From: Scytalidium lignicola
Taxonomy: Eukaryota > Ascomycota > Leotiomycetes
Direction of reading: 5' to 3'
Assembly: GCA_002812745.2 (NCBI GenBank)
Contig: NCSJ02000115.1
Location: forward strand, 59,605 to 123,604
Length of the DNA stretch: 64,000 nt
A program made the translations under genes and the position numbers. Below, in pieces: positions 12,432 to 25,120 of this stretch (the stretch's first letter is position 1; every line of letters begins with the position of its first letter). The notes beneath the pieces are model-generated. The model had not been told where the DNA came from and ran no database searches. It worked only from the letters and a program-made list of their open reading frames with translations.

Positions 12432-13523
12432 ATGGCACCATCATTAGAAGTTCCAGACTCGGTGGAAGATGTCCTCTCAAACCCACTCAAGGCCACTCCC
12501 AAACTCGTTGCCCCAGAGCCTGAGCACTGCCCGGGTCCCGAGTCCGAAGCGGCTGGGAAGGCAGATTCCTGTGCTGGTTGCCCTAATCAGGCAGTATGTG
12601 CCGCCGGAGCAGTTCCAACTGTAGATCCTGATATCGGCTTGATCACTGCACGTCTTCAAAACATAAAACATAAGATCTTGGTATTATCAGGAAAGGGGGG
12701 GGTAGGTAAATCCTCACTATCGACTCTCCTTGCGCATGCCCTTGCAGCAAACCCAGATAATACTGTTGGGTAAGTCATTTGTGTTGTTGCATTAAAATAA
12801 ACTAGCTAATATATGATTGATCTGAACAGAGTGATGGATGCCGATATAACAGGCCCTAGTCTTGGGAAAATGCTGGGAGCGGAGAACGAGACGGTACATG
12901 TTAGTGGTGGAGGGTGGAGCCCGGTCTGGGTGTCAGATAACCTCGCTTTAATGTCAATTCAGTTCCTACTTCCCGATAAAGACTCTGCTATAATCTGGAG
13001 AGGCCCCAAAAAGAATTGGATCATCAAAAAGTTCTTGAAGGATGTGGAATGGGGAGCATTGGATTTTTTATTGGTTGATACTCCACCTGGAACAAGTGAT
13101 GAACATTTGAGTGTCAATTCACTCCTCAAGGAGAGCGGTATTGATGGAGCCATTCTCGTCACAACTCCTCCAGAAGTGGCTTTGCTGGATGTGCGGAAAG
13201 AGATTGATTTTTGTCGAAAAGCAGGAATAAAGGTGTTAGGGATAGTGGAGAATATGTCGGGCTTTGTCTGCCCGAAATGCACATTCGAAAGCCAGATTTT
13301 CCAAGCTACAACGGGCGGCGCAAGGGCATTGGCAAAGGAGATGGGAATTCCATTTTTAGGAGCAGTACCCCTTGATCCTCGGATAGGTATGTCTTGTGAT
13401 TACGGCGAGAGCTTCTTCGACGCGTACTCAGATAGCCCTGCCTGCTCGGCATTGAAAGGTGTCATTAGGAGGCTCGGCGAGGAAATTGGACTGAGACCGG
13501 AAGATATGTTGCCTGAGGATTGA
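12432..13523 (+). CDS. NBP35: Cytosolic Fe-S cluster assembly scaffold P-loop NTPase
   Basis: Scaffold ATPase of the cytosolic iron-sulfur assembly machinery, working with Cfd1 to build 4Fe-4S clusters for cytosolic and nuclear proteins. Exons are 12432-12769 and 12830-13523, giving 343 aa. The N-terminal cluster ligands that separate Nbp35 from Cfd1 are present: Cys33, 47, 50 and 56 with C-x13-C-x2-C-x5-C spacing. The deviant Walker A GKGGVGKS is at 87-94, VDTPPGTSD at ~195-203 and the bridging-cluster CPKC at 260-263. The splice restores the VGVMDADI-type strand after Walker A. No truncation is seen. Confidence 0.96.
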
Positions 13524-14001
13524 GATAGCATGGAACTACCACAAAATGAAACATACATAGATCAATAGATCCTACAGAGGGAGTAGTGCCAAGAAAAAAT
13601 AGGTACGGAGAATTAGCAGAGAGTCTGTACGAGGTGGAAAGACACTCATGGCCAAACNTTTTTTCAGACCTTAGGCATGCGAATCTACGGACTTTTGGAG
13701 CAAGGGGTCAAATGGGCTGCATATTGTCAGGCTACATATTGCAGATATGTAAAAGTCAATAGTTCGCCTTTGACAGGGCATTTAACATGCGGATTTGTAG
13801 AAATAGATGCAGCTTGATAGATCTACTCACATGAAAAATAAAGATCTGTTATGGGTGCTTTCTTCACCTTTTTCGGAATAAACTGCTTCCATGCCGAGTT
13901 GTTTTGGATGTGAGGGGCAAAAAAAAGCCCCTCCAAAAATCAGGCGAACTTAATTATTTCACACCATTTGCGCAAACTAACTCAAGCAATAATTTTCAGT
14001 C
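13524..14001. other. Intergenic, NBP35 / deoxyhypusine hydroxylase
   Basis: Nothing coding is seen. There is one N at 13658 before a T tract. It should hold the NBP35 3' UTR and the next gene's promoter. Confidence 0.5.
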
Positions 14002-15028
14002 ATGGCGCCCTCAGCTACATCTCCTTCCCCAGTGGAGGATCCTACCGTTGCATCTTTGCGAAAAACCTTAATTTCTGAATCAGAACCTCTTGCACGTCGG
14101 TACCGCGCGCTATTCTCTCTTAAACATCTAGCATGTCAATCCTCGATTCCAGCTATCCAGGCAATCGCAGCGGGGTTCACATCTCCTTCAGCACTTCTGA
14201 AGCACGAACTCGCGTATTGTCTCGGACAGTCGAGAAATCCTGCTGCAGCTCCATATCTACGTGCCGTTCTTGAAAATAAAAATGAAGACGCTATGTGCAG
14301 ACACGAAGCTGCGGAGGCATTAGGCGCACTGGGCGATGTGGGTAGTTTGGATATTTTAAGACAGCTAAGAGATCAGTTTGAGGAGGTGGAAGTTGTTCGG
14401 GAGACATGTGAACTTGCAGTTGCTAGAATTGAATGGGAGAATTCAGAAGCATCAAAGCGAGAGAAACTACGACAAAGGTATATATATTCCTATATTCTCA
14501 TTCTGAGACTCGTTAGATTAATTATGTAGTGATTTCGCATCTATCGATCCTGCACCGCCCATGGAACAGTCCGAATCAATTGAAAGTCTCGAAAAGGCTC
14601 TGTTAGACACTAATTTACCTCTCTTCTTACGATACAGAGCCATGTTCGGCCTTCGAGACCTCGCTTCCCCGCCAGATCTTCCAACAGCTGTGCCCGCAGT
14701 CCATGCTCTCGCAAAGGGCCTAACGGATTCATCTGCGCTTTTTCGACACGAAATCGCATTTGTATTTGGACAGTTATCACACCCGGCTTCTATCCCAGCC
14801 TTAACAGCAGCCTTGGGTAACCTAGATGAGGCCAGTATGGTGAGGCACGAAGCCGCTGAGGCCTTAGGTAGTTTGGGTGATGAGGAGGGTGTTGAAGATA
14901 TCTTGAAACGTTTCTTGAATGACAAGGAACAGGTCGTCAGAGATAGTGTAATAGTTGCGCTAGATATGGCTGATTTTGAAAAGCGCGGCGAGGTTGAATA
15001 TGCTTTAATACCAGAAGCGGCCGCATAA
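14002..15028 (+). CDS. LIA1: Deoxyhypusine hydroxylase (eIF5A maturation)
   Basis: A HEAT-repeat di-iron enzyme that converts deoxyhypusine to hypusine on eIF5A. Exons are 14002-14477 and 14530-15028, giving 324 aa, the usual length. All four His-Glu metal-ligand pairs are present: 68-69 (KHELAY), 101-102 (RHEAAEALG), 232-233 (RHEIAF) and 265-266 (RHEAAEALG), in two symmetrical halves of the superhelix. The intron falls in the linker between halves; the splice gives an SIDPAPP stretch typical of the family. It is followed by the convergent RPA12 gene. Confidence 0.95.
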
Positions 15029-15249
15029 ATTCCGGAATGATACAATATGGAGGGAATTGGCGTTTGAGGTTGGGATATTTGTATAAATTGCTGTGTACTA
15101 ATTAAAGTGCTTGGGCAAACAAATCAATTCGGCCCACATCTTGTGTCCACACTGATTCTCTCTTTTTGGTGCCGTAGTCTAGCATTAATTGTTCGTATTA
15201 TATCTTCACTTTGTCAGCATTGCACTCTCATGAATGCTAGGGCTATAAC

Positions 15250-15656
15250 TCACTTGTGACCGCACTTGGGACAAGAATAAAACACAGTACTCCCTTCATC
15301 GGCACTTCTCAATTGGACAGTGTAGTAGGTCATCTCCGGATTGCCACATTCTGGGCACGTCTCCTGAGATACAACTTCATTTTTCATATTACTTCTCTCG
15401 ACTGTCTGAATATCAGACCTCTTCTGTCTTATAAGAGATGGAAAGGAGGACGCTTTCGTTTCTGTCGTGATCACTTTCGAGGCAGTATCTAGATTGGCGT
15501 TAGAGTAGTTGGATCGGGGCAGTACGAAAATTCACTCCCACCTTTATTTTCTGCTCCACAGCATTCACAGGTCAATATAGTATTAACATTTCCTGTGGAG
15601 CTCTCCAATAAGTTGCCACAATCTGTGCAGAAAACAAGAGATCCAATGGCTGACAT
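15250..15656 (-). CDS. RPA12: RNA polymerase I small subunit A12 (TFIIS-like)
   Basis: A nucleolar RNA polymerase I subunit needed for transcript cleavage and termination. Minus-strand exons are 15656-15542 and 15488-15250 with a 53-bp intron, giving 117 aa, the usual size. The N-terminal zinc ribbon uses Cys10, 13, 30 and 33 (IGSLVFCTDCGNLL). The C-terminal TFIIS-type ribbon uses Cys83, 86, 111 and 114 and carries the RSADEG loop at 99-104, whose acidic pair drives RNA cleavage. The start codon and exon 1 are supported by the zinc ligands they encode. The gene is divergent from SCC2 across 343 bp. Confidence 0.95.
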
Positions 15657-15999
15657 TTTGTACTTATGAAAGCTGTAACTACTAAAACTTATTTTTTGCT
15701 TCCAGCCTCGAATTCTTGAACAAGGATCATGAGTAATGTGTTAGTCATCGTATTATTTAGCGCAAGGCTGGCGGCTTTCCTAGAGAAGTGTCGCTTGGAT
15801 GTTCTGCCTCGAACCTCAGCCAACCCACAAGGTTAACCAGAATTCAGAGACCTGTGGATATGCTGCTTTATCCTAGCTCACAACCTGTATCGGGACTCAT
15901 CTACAATGTGATGGACTGGTCGGCGAGACACCTCGACATAAAATAACGTTCTTGCAGCGATATCCATCGCCTGCCTAGTCCCTCTCTCCGTTTGTCAAT
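15657..15999. other. Divergent upstream region, RPA12 / SCC2
   Basis: A short shared promoter for two nuclear housekeeping genes. I see no clear TATA box or repeated motif. Confidence 0.5.
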
Positions 16000-18900
16000 A
16001 TGGATCACAACGGCTATTCTGCCCAGAATGGTGGCGCAAACGGTCGCAATGGCAATCCTGCCTTGCGCGAGCAGGTACCGATACGGTCGAAGCCGTATAC
16101 TGTCGCGGAAGCTATTCCATACTCTCCCTTCTCTTCGATTGTCCCTTTTAATTCAGGTGAGGAAGTTTTGCGACCAAACAATTCTAGCAGCTGACTTTCA
16201 ATGCTGACTTTCTACCTCTAAGACATTATACCTATGCCTCATATTGGTCTGCGATCTTCAACTTCAATATTCGCAAACGAAGCGGAAAAGCAAGCAGCTA
16301 GACAGTCTCTAGATAGTCTCAACCGCGAGGCTACGAATGGCCAGCATACATCCCAGAGGTTGCAACAGACGCTGGAACAATTGCAGAACCTTCTTAAACC
16401 TGATGGACTTAGCATATAGTAAGAGTTCAGCCTTTATCTTTTCTTTTGAAACATACTTACCATATATAGTAAGTTCAAAACTGCGCCGAAATCGACATCT
16501 GGACCTCAGACTCCTGTTCAATCGCAAGCAAAACTCAGTCCCTTATCCAAGATGGTTTATGATACTACCAACATCGAATTTAGATACCCATTCCCAGTTA
16601 CACCTAGTTCTCAGGGGTTGGAGCCTAAAGTCACGAGTACCAAACCCAAGGAAAGAATAAAGAGAGATCCTCACCTCCCTAGTCCAAAGATTGTTCAACA
16701 TAAGAGCATAAACGACCATGCAATAGAAGTAAACGCAACAGTTGTAGTTCAACCCCCCCATTCCAACCCACCGGCTCGACATACCAGTACACCAAAGCAA
16801 TCTCCAGCAAGGCCCAAGTCGTCGTTCGAGATCATAATACCAAGTAGGAAATCAAGCACACCTACTTCTTCCAAACCAACAGTTCAACTTTCAACTCCAC
16901 AACCTCCTCCTGCTAGTACAAATACTACGGCTTTAGTCACTCCAAAACCCTCAGGGTCTCGCGCACCCTCATCAGACGCGCGATTTGCAGTGATTATAGA
17001 CAACCACCTTCCTACATTTAGACCTGAAGACTACGAGATCGTTCCAGAAGGATTAGATGCTCCAGAAGATATTGGTCATCTCTCAAAGAAGCGTAGCAGA
17101 GCTGAATATGAGGCAGATGGAGTTGAATTGACCGGCGGTTTAGATCAGCGAGAGAAGGCAGATCTAGCATTTCGCAACTTACGAGAATATATGCTCGATA
17201 TATTTGAAGCTGAAGATCAGTTTCAGCCAGATGCGATTTCTCCCTCTACCGATTTTTTTGTCCAAACCGATGACGGTATTAGCCTTAGTGGCCCAGCACA
17301 AACTAAAGTCGAAACACTGTTACAAAAAATGATTTCAGTCGGTCGCTTCTCTCAAGTTCCACTTGACGATCTGCTTAGACTGCAGAGGTTATGCGATGGA
17401 GCTTTGAAGATTGCGGAAACAGTTGAAGTGAGGATTGAACCAAGTATGGGAGAATCTGACCTCGAATTCTGGTTGCAACAACTATCAAAAGCTGAGCTGG
17501 GACTGAGAGCTGCTAAGACTACTCTCCGGGTTATGACTGGTGGCCGCGAGGAGAAGCAGCTTTATTCTGAAGATGTTATCCAGTCTGCAATTCAAGTCTT
17601 CAAGAATTTAATGGATTCCTGTATCATTCCGGTTGTTGAAATGCGCAATTCTGGAAGCTCTGCTACCTTGTTCAAACTCCTCTCTTCAGAAAAGAAGACT
17701 ATCTTGAATGTTTTATCACAGTGCAGACGCGTTCTATCACTTTTGGCCACATTGGTTGCCTCCATTGAGCTCTCTGAAACAGTCATGAACACCCTTGAGT
17801 TTACAACATCTCAGTTGATCTTTGTGGAAAATGCTCACAGTGAGCGAGAATCGGTCTTAGGAATCAGCAAGTTCGATGTGCTACGAGTAGTGGCAATGGA
17901 TGTTCTTTCTGAAATCTTTAGAAGTAGCCCCTCCCAAAGACAAGGAATTTTCGACGAGATTTTAACGTCTCTTGAAAAGCTTCCGGTCACTCGGCAAAGT
18001 GCGAGGCAATTCAAATTAGCTGAAGGAGGTAGCATTCAACTAGTCTCTGCCCTTATTATGCGGTTGATCCAGACCAGCGCTAGTAAATCTGATGACAGCA
18101 AAAGCCGACGAAGAAACAAGGCACTTGAGAGTTCAGATAATGAAGGCGAAGATGATGAGCCGCATCCACGAACCTACGCGGAATCTCCCAATGATTTCTC
18201 TGGAATTAGCACAGAGGCACGAGCTATGCAACAAAATGTAACAGCAATACAGGAACTCACCAGTGTAGTTTCGCCACTCCTTGATAATGCAAAAGCCAAT
18301 GCATCATATGTCGTTGCATTCATAGTTGGCAGAGCGATGACTTCGACCAAAACCGGGGATGCACCTTATCGGAATCTGCTTGACCTTTTCGTGGAAGACT
18401 TCATTAAATGTTTAAACTATACGGATTGGCCAGCTGCTGAACTCCTATTGCGCTTATTTCTTTTCAAGATGGTGCAGCTAGCAGAAGGGGATAAGTCGTC
18501 TGCCCCTGCTAAAAATATGGCCTTGGAAGTTCTCGGCTTAATGGGTGCAGCCATTTCTGAATTAAATTCCCATGTGCGTAAGACTGCAGGATCCTTTGGT
18601 AACTCTGAAGGCGATCTTGGCAAGTATCTAGCACAACTCGCAGAGTCAGCCCTTGAAAAGAGACCTAACATTGACCAACTTGTGTCCTGGACTGGTCCAT
18701 TCCGGGCTTCTCTCGAGAGTCTCGAAGAGCGTTCTTCGAATGATTCACATGTACGCAGCGCAATTGGCCTTCTTGTCGCCGAGTGGGCATCGACAATTTG
18801 CTCTGGGTACGATCTAATTTCCGATGATAACCCAGATCACGACCAGGTAGCACAGGAATATGGACGGCTGGCTTACAGACTTCGAATGATGATTCTAGAT

Positions 18901-21672
18901 AAGAAGTGGCTCTCAACTGAATATGATTTCGACTCTGTTAGCCCAGCACAGGCACGGTTAGCTTACTCTATAACATTACTCCATTCTCAGTTTTGCCAGT
19001 CCTTTGGAAGAGTGCTTACCATCCTTCTTGGCTCTATGGCAAGTGAGCAGGCAACTGTGCGTAGTAAGAGCTTGAAAAGTGTTATACAGTTGCTGGAGAC
19101 TGATCCTACTATCCTCGATACGGAACCTGCTGTCACACATCTTATTTTGCGGTGTGCGAACGATTCATCAGTTCAAGTTCGAGACTCTGCTTTAGGCCTA
19201 ATCGGCAAATGCATTAGCTTACGACCTGCACTTGAACAGGAAATGATTCCAAGTATCTTACAGCGTGTCAATGACAGTGGAGTAGGCGTTCGGAAGCGCG
19301 CAATGAAATTATCTAAGGACATATATTTTCGAAATACGAATGGAGATATTCGAAGCTCAATTGCCGATTCTCTCCTTCATCGAGTCGCAGATGTAGATGA
19401 AGGAGTCCAGGAGCTAGCACGTCAAACTATAGAGGAAGTCTGGATGTCTCCATTCTATCAAGCAACGTCCTCAAGTGATACCTCGGCACAGTTCAAACTT
19501 GCCATGGCAGATCAAGTTGCCCTTATGGTCAAGACTGTCCAACGTCCCGGAGTATCCACCGTTCTAGACAAGATTCTACAAAGTATATTGTCTGATGGCT
19601 CTAAAAACTCTGTAGCTAATTTCAAGGTCTGTACAGCTCTTGTTGCTAGCATGTTCGACACTATCATTGACAACCCTGTCAACAATGGTGGAAATGGTCC
19701 GTCAGCCCGTGATGCTCTTCAAGTTCTTACAGTATTCGCCAAGTCAAATGCAAAGCTCTTTACACCTGAACAAATTCAACTACTTCAGCCATACGTTGCA
19801 AATGTCGGAAGTGGAGATGATTTAACTATTTACCGTTCTGTCGTCATAATATTTCGCCATGTCCTTCCACATTTATCCAAAATGCATCACAACTTCCTCA
19901 TTTCAGTTAGAAAGGAGCTCATACCAGCCGTGTCAAAGATGGGAAGGACAATTCTAGACGACGTTGTAGCATGCCTATGGATTATTAGCAGCGTCCTGGA
20001 TGACTTTCAACATCTCACTAGATTGGTCTTGTCAAGCTTGAATGGTGTCCAACAGATTAGAAATGTCAACCTCAATGATGCTACTCGAGCTGACATAATA
20101 CGTAAGTTGAACAAGCTCTTGTTGATCACAGGCATGTGCGGAAAGCACTGTGACCTAAATTCTCAAAGCGAGAGCTTCAAAAAAGCTTTCCCGAAGTGGA
20201 AAGGCAATTCAATATCTACGTTAATGTGTGATACTTTTGCTCCATTTGCGTCTCCTTCTCAGCCCTTGGAGGTACGGAGGGCAGCTTTCGATGCGATTGG
20301 TATGGTATGTCAATCTTGGCCGAAGAACTTCTCCTCAGCCAATATATACACCTCGTTCTTAGAAGCTTTCGGGGAGCAGAATAAAGACTTGGAAACAATC
20401 ATAATGAGATCTTTCAAAGAGTTTTTAGCCCTCGAAGAAAAGCGATCCGAGGCTGGAAATGACATGTCTGTTGGCACAGCAGGTGATCCTGCTGCAAAAT
20501 TGGGAGTTATGGGAGGTAGTCAGCACGATGGTGTTGCAATTGCTATCGCCCAACGGTTCTTGAAGCACATCACTAGGATTTCATTGGCCAGTCAAGATGA
20601 TCAAGCCCTCCTAGCAACAGAGATTCTTGCAAGCATCAATCGTCAAGGCCTTGTTCACCCGAAGGAATGTGGGCCAACTCTAATTGCTTTAGAGACTTCC
20701 CAAAATGTGAAAATTTCCGAGATTGCTTTTCGCGAACACAAATCACTTCATGAGAAGCACGAGACCATCTTGGAAAAGGAGTATATACGTGCCATCCAGC
20801 TCGCATATACCTATCAACGAGATGTTATTAAGAATACACATGGTGCTACACTTAACCCTTTCACGTCAAAACTTCATATGTTGGTCGAGGTGATGAAGAT
20901 TAGCAAGGTCAAAAACCGGAAGAAATTTTATGATAGCTTGTGTGCCCGCATCGACTTCGATCCTGCAAAGATGAACGTTGTTCAAGAGCTCCCACATCAT
21001 CTTGAGTTCTCCCAATTTATCATCGAGAATCTTGCTTTCTTCGATTATACCACTGTTGATGAACTTTTATCGACGATATCATCTATGGAAAGGGTAGTTG
21101 CTGGAACAGGCACCAGCATAGCCCATGCCATCGAGACCGAAATCTTCCAGATAAAGCTTCCGGATTCTTCTCAGACAGAGACAACTGTGGAACATCAAGC
21201 GGTGGAAATCGACCCCATTCGTCTACGACTGTTGACCGCATCTTCTATGATGCTATCCAGTCTCTGGAATGCCCGCACTTACTTACGTCGTCAATATGGC
21301 TTAACCACGAATCGAAAAGATCCTAAAGCCAAAACTGCTACGAAGGATCTGAACAGAGTTCCACTCAAGATTCCCAGCATCACAGGCGATAAGTTTTGGG
21401 AAGATATCTCCTCCACGATGGCTTCACTGGCCACAGAAGAAAGCATGATGAATCAATGCTGCGCATTCATTGAACTCCTCAACATTGATCAAGACTTCAA
21501 GATATCTGCCGAGGCAGATGATGAGGTTGGCTCTGGTAGACCGGCTACACCGAGCGAAGACGAAGAAGATGAGACTCCTGGTAGTGGAAGAGGCCGCAAA
21601 AGAAAGTCGGTCGGTACCCCTGGGGGCCGGAAGAAGAGAGCTCGATCATCTTCTACATCTCGACCACGCTGA
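16000..21672 (+). CDS. SCC2: Cohesin loader subunit Scc2 / Mis4 / Nipped-B
   Basis: A large HEAT-repeat protein that, with Scc4, loads cohesin onto chromatin. Exons are 16000-16156, 16223-16418 and 16470-21672, giving 1851 aa, in the normal range of fungal Mis4/Scc2. The N-terminal ~230 residues are low-complexity and proline/serine-rich, the Scc4-binding side. The core contains the cohesin-loader HEAT signature (DSSVQVRDSALGLIGKCI, then GVGVRKRAMKL and VQELARQTIEEVW around residues ~880-980). A C-terminal sister-chromatid-cohesion domain follows. The tail is acidic then strongly basic (RGRKRK, RKKRAR), a likely nuclear localisation signal. I first considered Pds5, but the HEAT signature and length favour Scc2. 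Confidence 0.9.
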
Positions 21673-22288
21673 AAGGCACAAAATGAAGTCTAACCCTAAG
21701 AACAACGAATAAAGCGGTCAAGGTCTCGAATATGACTCTTTAGTAATGAACTTTCCTTGATTCAACCTTGTATTCTTATTTTAATACTTCTCGCATACAT
21801 CTTTGTGCTGGCGAATTCAACCATTTATTGTTAACATTGGGTTTTCTCGAGGGCATATACTTTATTCAAGGGGTTTTTACACCATTCTGCTTTGGTGGAG
21901 TTACTGAGGGCCTGGGAAATAGATACTCTCACGATAGACCTACTTTGCATGAACCCGTATATCGGGCTATTTACTGTGGCTAGCCACCTGTCATTATTAT
22001 CCTGACATACAATATATTTTACAATCTTACTAAAATCGGAGCCAAAGCAATTTAACAGAATGATCACATGCTATGGTGCTGCGTTCTGGTATGTAATTAT
22101 TCATATTATGCAGATTATGCAGTTGCAGCCCCTTCATAATTACATCAAGGGCAGTTCGGAAGAATCTGTGCAACACAAAACTCATGTGTCCCAGAAACGC
22201 CATATGCATAGCCTCATCCTATTTTTCAACGCCTACCCATATGCAAATATCTCAACTAAATCAAATGAATCTTCATCACAAACACAGT
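21673..22288. other. Intergenic between convergent SCC2 and MBF gene
   Basis: Only 3' flanks; no credible gene. Short ORFs have no domain features. Confidence 0.5.
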
Positions 22289-25120
22289 TCACTCACCCCC
22301 CTCAACCCTTGCCAAGAACTCTCTTACCCGACCTAATTCTACATCATTAGCTTCGCTCTCTACTGCCCGAAGTAAATTCTCCAGAACACCATCAACATTC
22401 GCCTCCTCAACTCTTGTGCAAAGACTGATGATTTTGCGATACTTCGCTGCTAGTTCCGTGCTCTCGCTTTCAAGTGCCCTCACTTTATCTTTAAGTGCGG
22501 CATTGTTGGTTTTGTATGCACTGACTCTGGCGCGTAACACCGCTGGAGAAGGAAGAGAAGCGAGTAGATGTCGATGTGCTTGGTCGAGGACAGCAGGAGT
22601 ATGTAGTTGTTGTGAGGATGACAAGGAGATGGACGAAAGAATGTTTGTGGGTATTGCGGCTGGAAGGGAGAGCAGCTGGTCTGCATCTCCTAAATTCATG
22701 GGTGTCCCATTCGAGATACTCTGGTGCTGCTGAAGATTTGAAAGCTGTACCTTTTCCTCCTCTACTGCGCGTTTGAGGTTGGAAATTTTCAACGTACGCT
22801 CTTCAAGGGCTTTGGAGCGCTCGAGTAGGGATTCGAGGCGGCGACGTTCTTCGCCTAACTGTGCAGAGGATTCACGGAGTTTGGAATGAATTGAGTCTAT
22901 TGTTGCTTGTTTAGACTCCATTTCGCGACTAAATTCGCCTTCGGTCTCAGCAAGGAGAGAAGTGATAGCTAAGACATCAGTTAGTAATGTACGCAGTTAG
23001 TAGCTAAAGCTGAACTTACAAGATATAATATCACCGCTACTTTCTCTTTCGTCTTTGTTTAGATTCTTTCCCGCGCCGCTCAAACTCCCTGACATACGAT
23101 TCTCGATATCTGAAGGATCGCCAATTCCAAAGTCCATAGGACACAAATGTGAGCGATTTGCGATAGCAGGGTCCGCTCCTACTTCAATAAGCTGTGATAT
23201 AATACTCCTGTTCCCAATCCTCGCAGCAATATTGAGAGCTGTATCTCCTGATTTATCTTGCAAGTTGACAATTTCAGAGATGAATCGACCGATTCCCATA
23301 GATCTAAGCGCCTGTGACCCGTCTTGGAAAGATTGTTGACTGCTAGGGGCGCTACCCTTTCGAACCACAAACTCAAGCAGAGATTCAAGATAATACTTGC
23401 TGGCTTGGCTGCGTCCTTTAACTGCAGAAGTAATGGCAATATGGTGAAGCACTGTTCGACCACGCGAATCACGTAACTCGATTGTAGGCCCTAGTAGCTC
23501 AAGGAGATCAGGGAATCCTCCAACGTCGAGATTGTTTGTTACGACACAGGCACGCATTAAGGCAGTTTCTCCACCTCGGTTGATACGAAATATGCTGGCA
23601 CCATGCGCAATGAGAGTCTTAACAAGTGAGAGGCGGGCAAGTGTCGATGCCCAATGCAAAGCCGTATGAGCTGAAGGGTCGATTGGCATATCTAGCTCTT
23701 GTGGAGAAAGAGTACGGAAAACCTCGTGATTCGAGAAATCTGTACGAGATGGGTCCATGAACAGGGACATTAATAGTGCCTTCTTCGAAAGTGCCGATGG
23801 ACTAGTTGGCATTGGAAGAGGAGGAAGTGGTATGGGAGACTCTTCGCCTTCTGTCATATTGTTCTGTGGGTGGTAGACGAAAGATTCGTTTGGTTCAGTT
23901 GGTGATGCCTCTCGCATAGATAAATCGTAGTATCCGTCATTCATTGATTGTTGCATCTCGTTGAGAGCAGGTGATGCTCGTATTCTTTTTCGTGGTGGTT
24001 CTTGAAAGTCTCCATCGCGAGAAGCTTCACGTTGATGTGAAAAGTGAGGTCCAGATTGTTGTGTCGCATATGCCGAGTCTTGTTGTCCGTTGACGCCGCT
24101 AAAGCTTTCCGCTGACATGAAGCTCTGCACGCTCTGTTGAGATCCTCCAGGAAACCCAGATTCTTGACTAGCAAGCTGCTGTTGTGAGGATTGTCTACTA
24201 AAACTTGGGGGTCGTGTTGAGCTGCCATTTCTTGCTCGTGGTCCCGGAGAATCAAACCGGGCTTTACTAATAGCTGCAACAGCATGCGAAGCTGTGGTAG
24301 ATATATTCTTAAAAAAAGTTCCGGACTGCCCATTCGCCCTGAGATCTGATCCAGAATTGTTATATAACCGTTTTCGTTGCGCTGCCATCGCCTGTTCCTT
24401 CGTCGGTGTATCAATCCCACCTCGGCCAGNCAATACCTCCATCTTGGCCCATATCGTATGTCAAGAGTGGTCGCAGGAGCTCCTCCACACCATATTGCCG
24501 GCAAAACTCAAGCCCTCGTTCGAACTTAATCCAGGTTCCTTGGTACTTCCCATAACCTCCTTGTACCTTCTCATGCTCTCCTATCAGGATTTCCTTCTCC
24601 AAGACCTTAGTGCGCTTTCCCTTTTCAATGCCAGCAACCTTTAAAATCTGGGTGGCATTGAGCCAACTATCCTTCCGTCTGCGCATCACTGCAATTTGAT
24701 TGACTTCCATTTCATACACATCGACTCCCGAGTACACCGCCTATATGATATTAGCGAAAATATCTTCAAAGATACTCTCTAAGGGATGATGCCATTAGGA
24801 AAGGTAAGAGCTCTGACCGAATAAATTTGCGGTGCGACATCTCTATGGCGCACAAAACTACCTCCATCATATTGGGAGATTGGCCGCGGTTGCATCATCA
24901 AACCGCCGCCCTGAGATCCTTGGCTCATATTGAAGGACATGTGCGGGCTCAGAAGAATATTTGAGCCTTGATCCTCGTATGCGCCGGTGGTAGAAGATAA
25001 TGCCTGCTGTTGATTAAGATGGTTCTGTCTAGAGTGCGACGTGGTCGCGAGGGGTCTAGTAGTTGAAGCAAGGATCGCCGAGGCCATAGAGGTGAGGTTA
25101 GAAGAGGGAGTATTCGACAT
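22289..25120 (-). CDS. mbp1: APSES transcription factor, MBF complex DNA-binding subunit (Mbp1/Res type)
   Basis: DNA-binding subunit of the MBF complex that drives G1/S genes through ACGCGT boxes. Minus-strand exons are 25120-24818, 24740-23020 and 22968-22289. The predicted product is ~900 aa once the N at 24430 is ignored. The APSES/KilA-N domain spans about residues 102-200 (AVMRRRKDSWLNATQILKVAG, then GKYQGTWIKFERG). Ankyrin repeats follow in the middle (TALHWASTLARLSLVKTLI, then DTALNIAARIGNRSIISQLI). A C-terminal coiled coil provides for partner binding. The frame breaks at ~codon 204 exactly at the N: with N counted, a stop follows within six codons. I treat this as a sequencing artefact. 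The Gln/Ser-rich linker between APSES and ankyrin parts is normal. Confidence 0.92.

Noticed and set aside
16000..21672. Annotation as Pds5 instead of Scc2
   Set aside because: Pds5 is also a HEAT cohesin partner, but the VRDSALGLIGKCI ... VRKRAMKL ... VQELARQTIEEVW series and the ~1850-aa length fit Scc2/Mis4.
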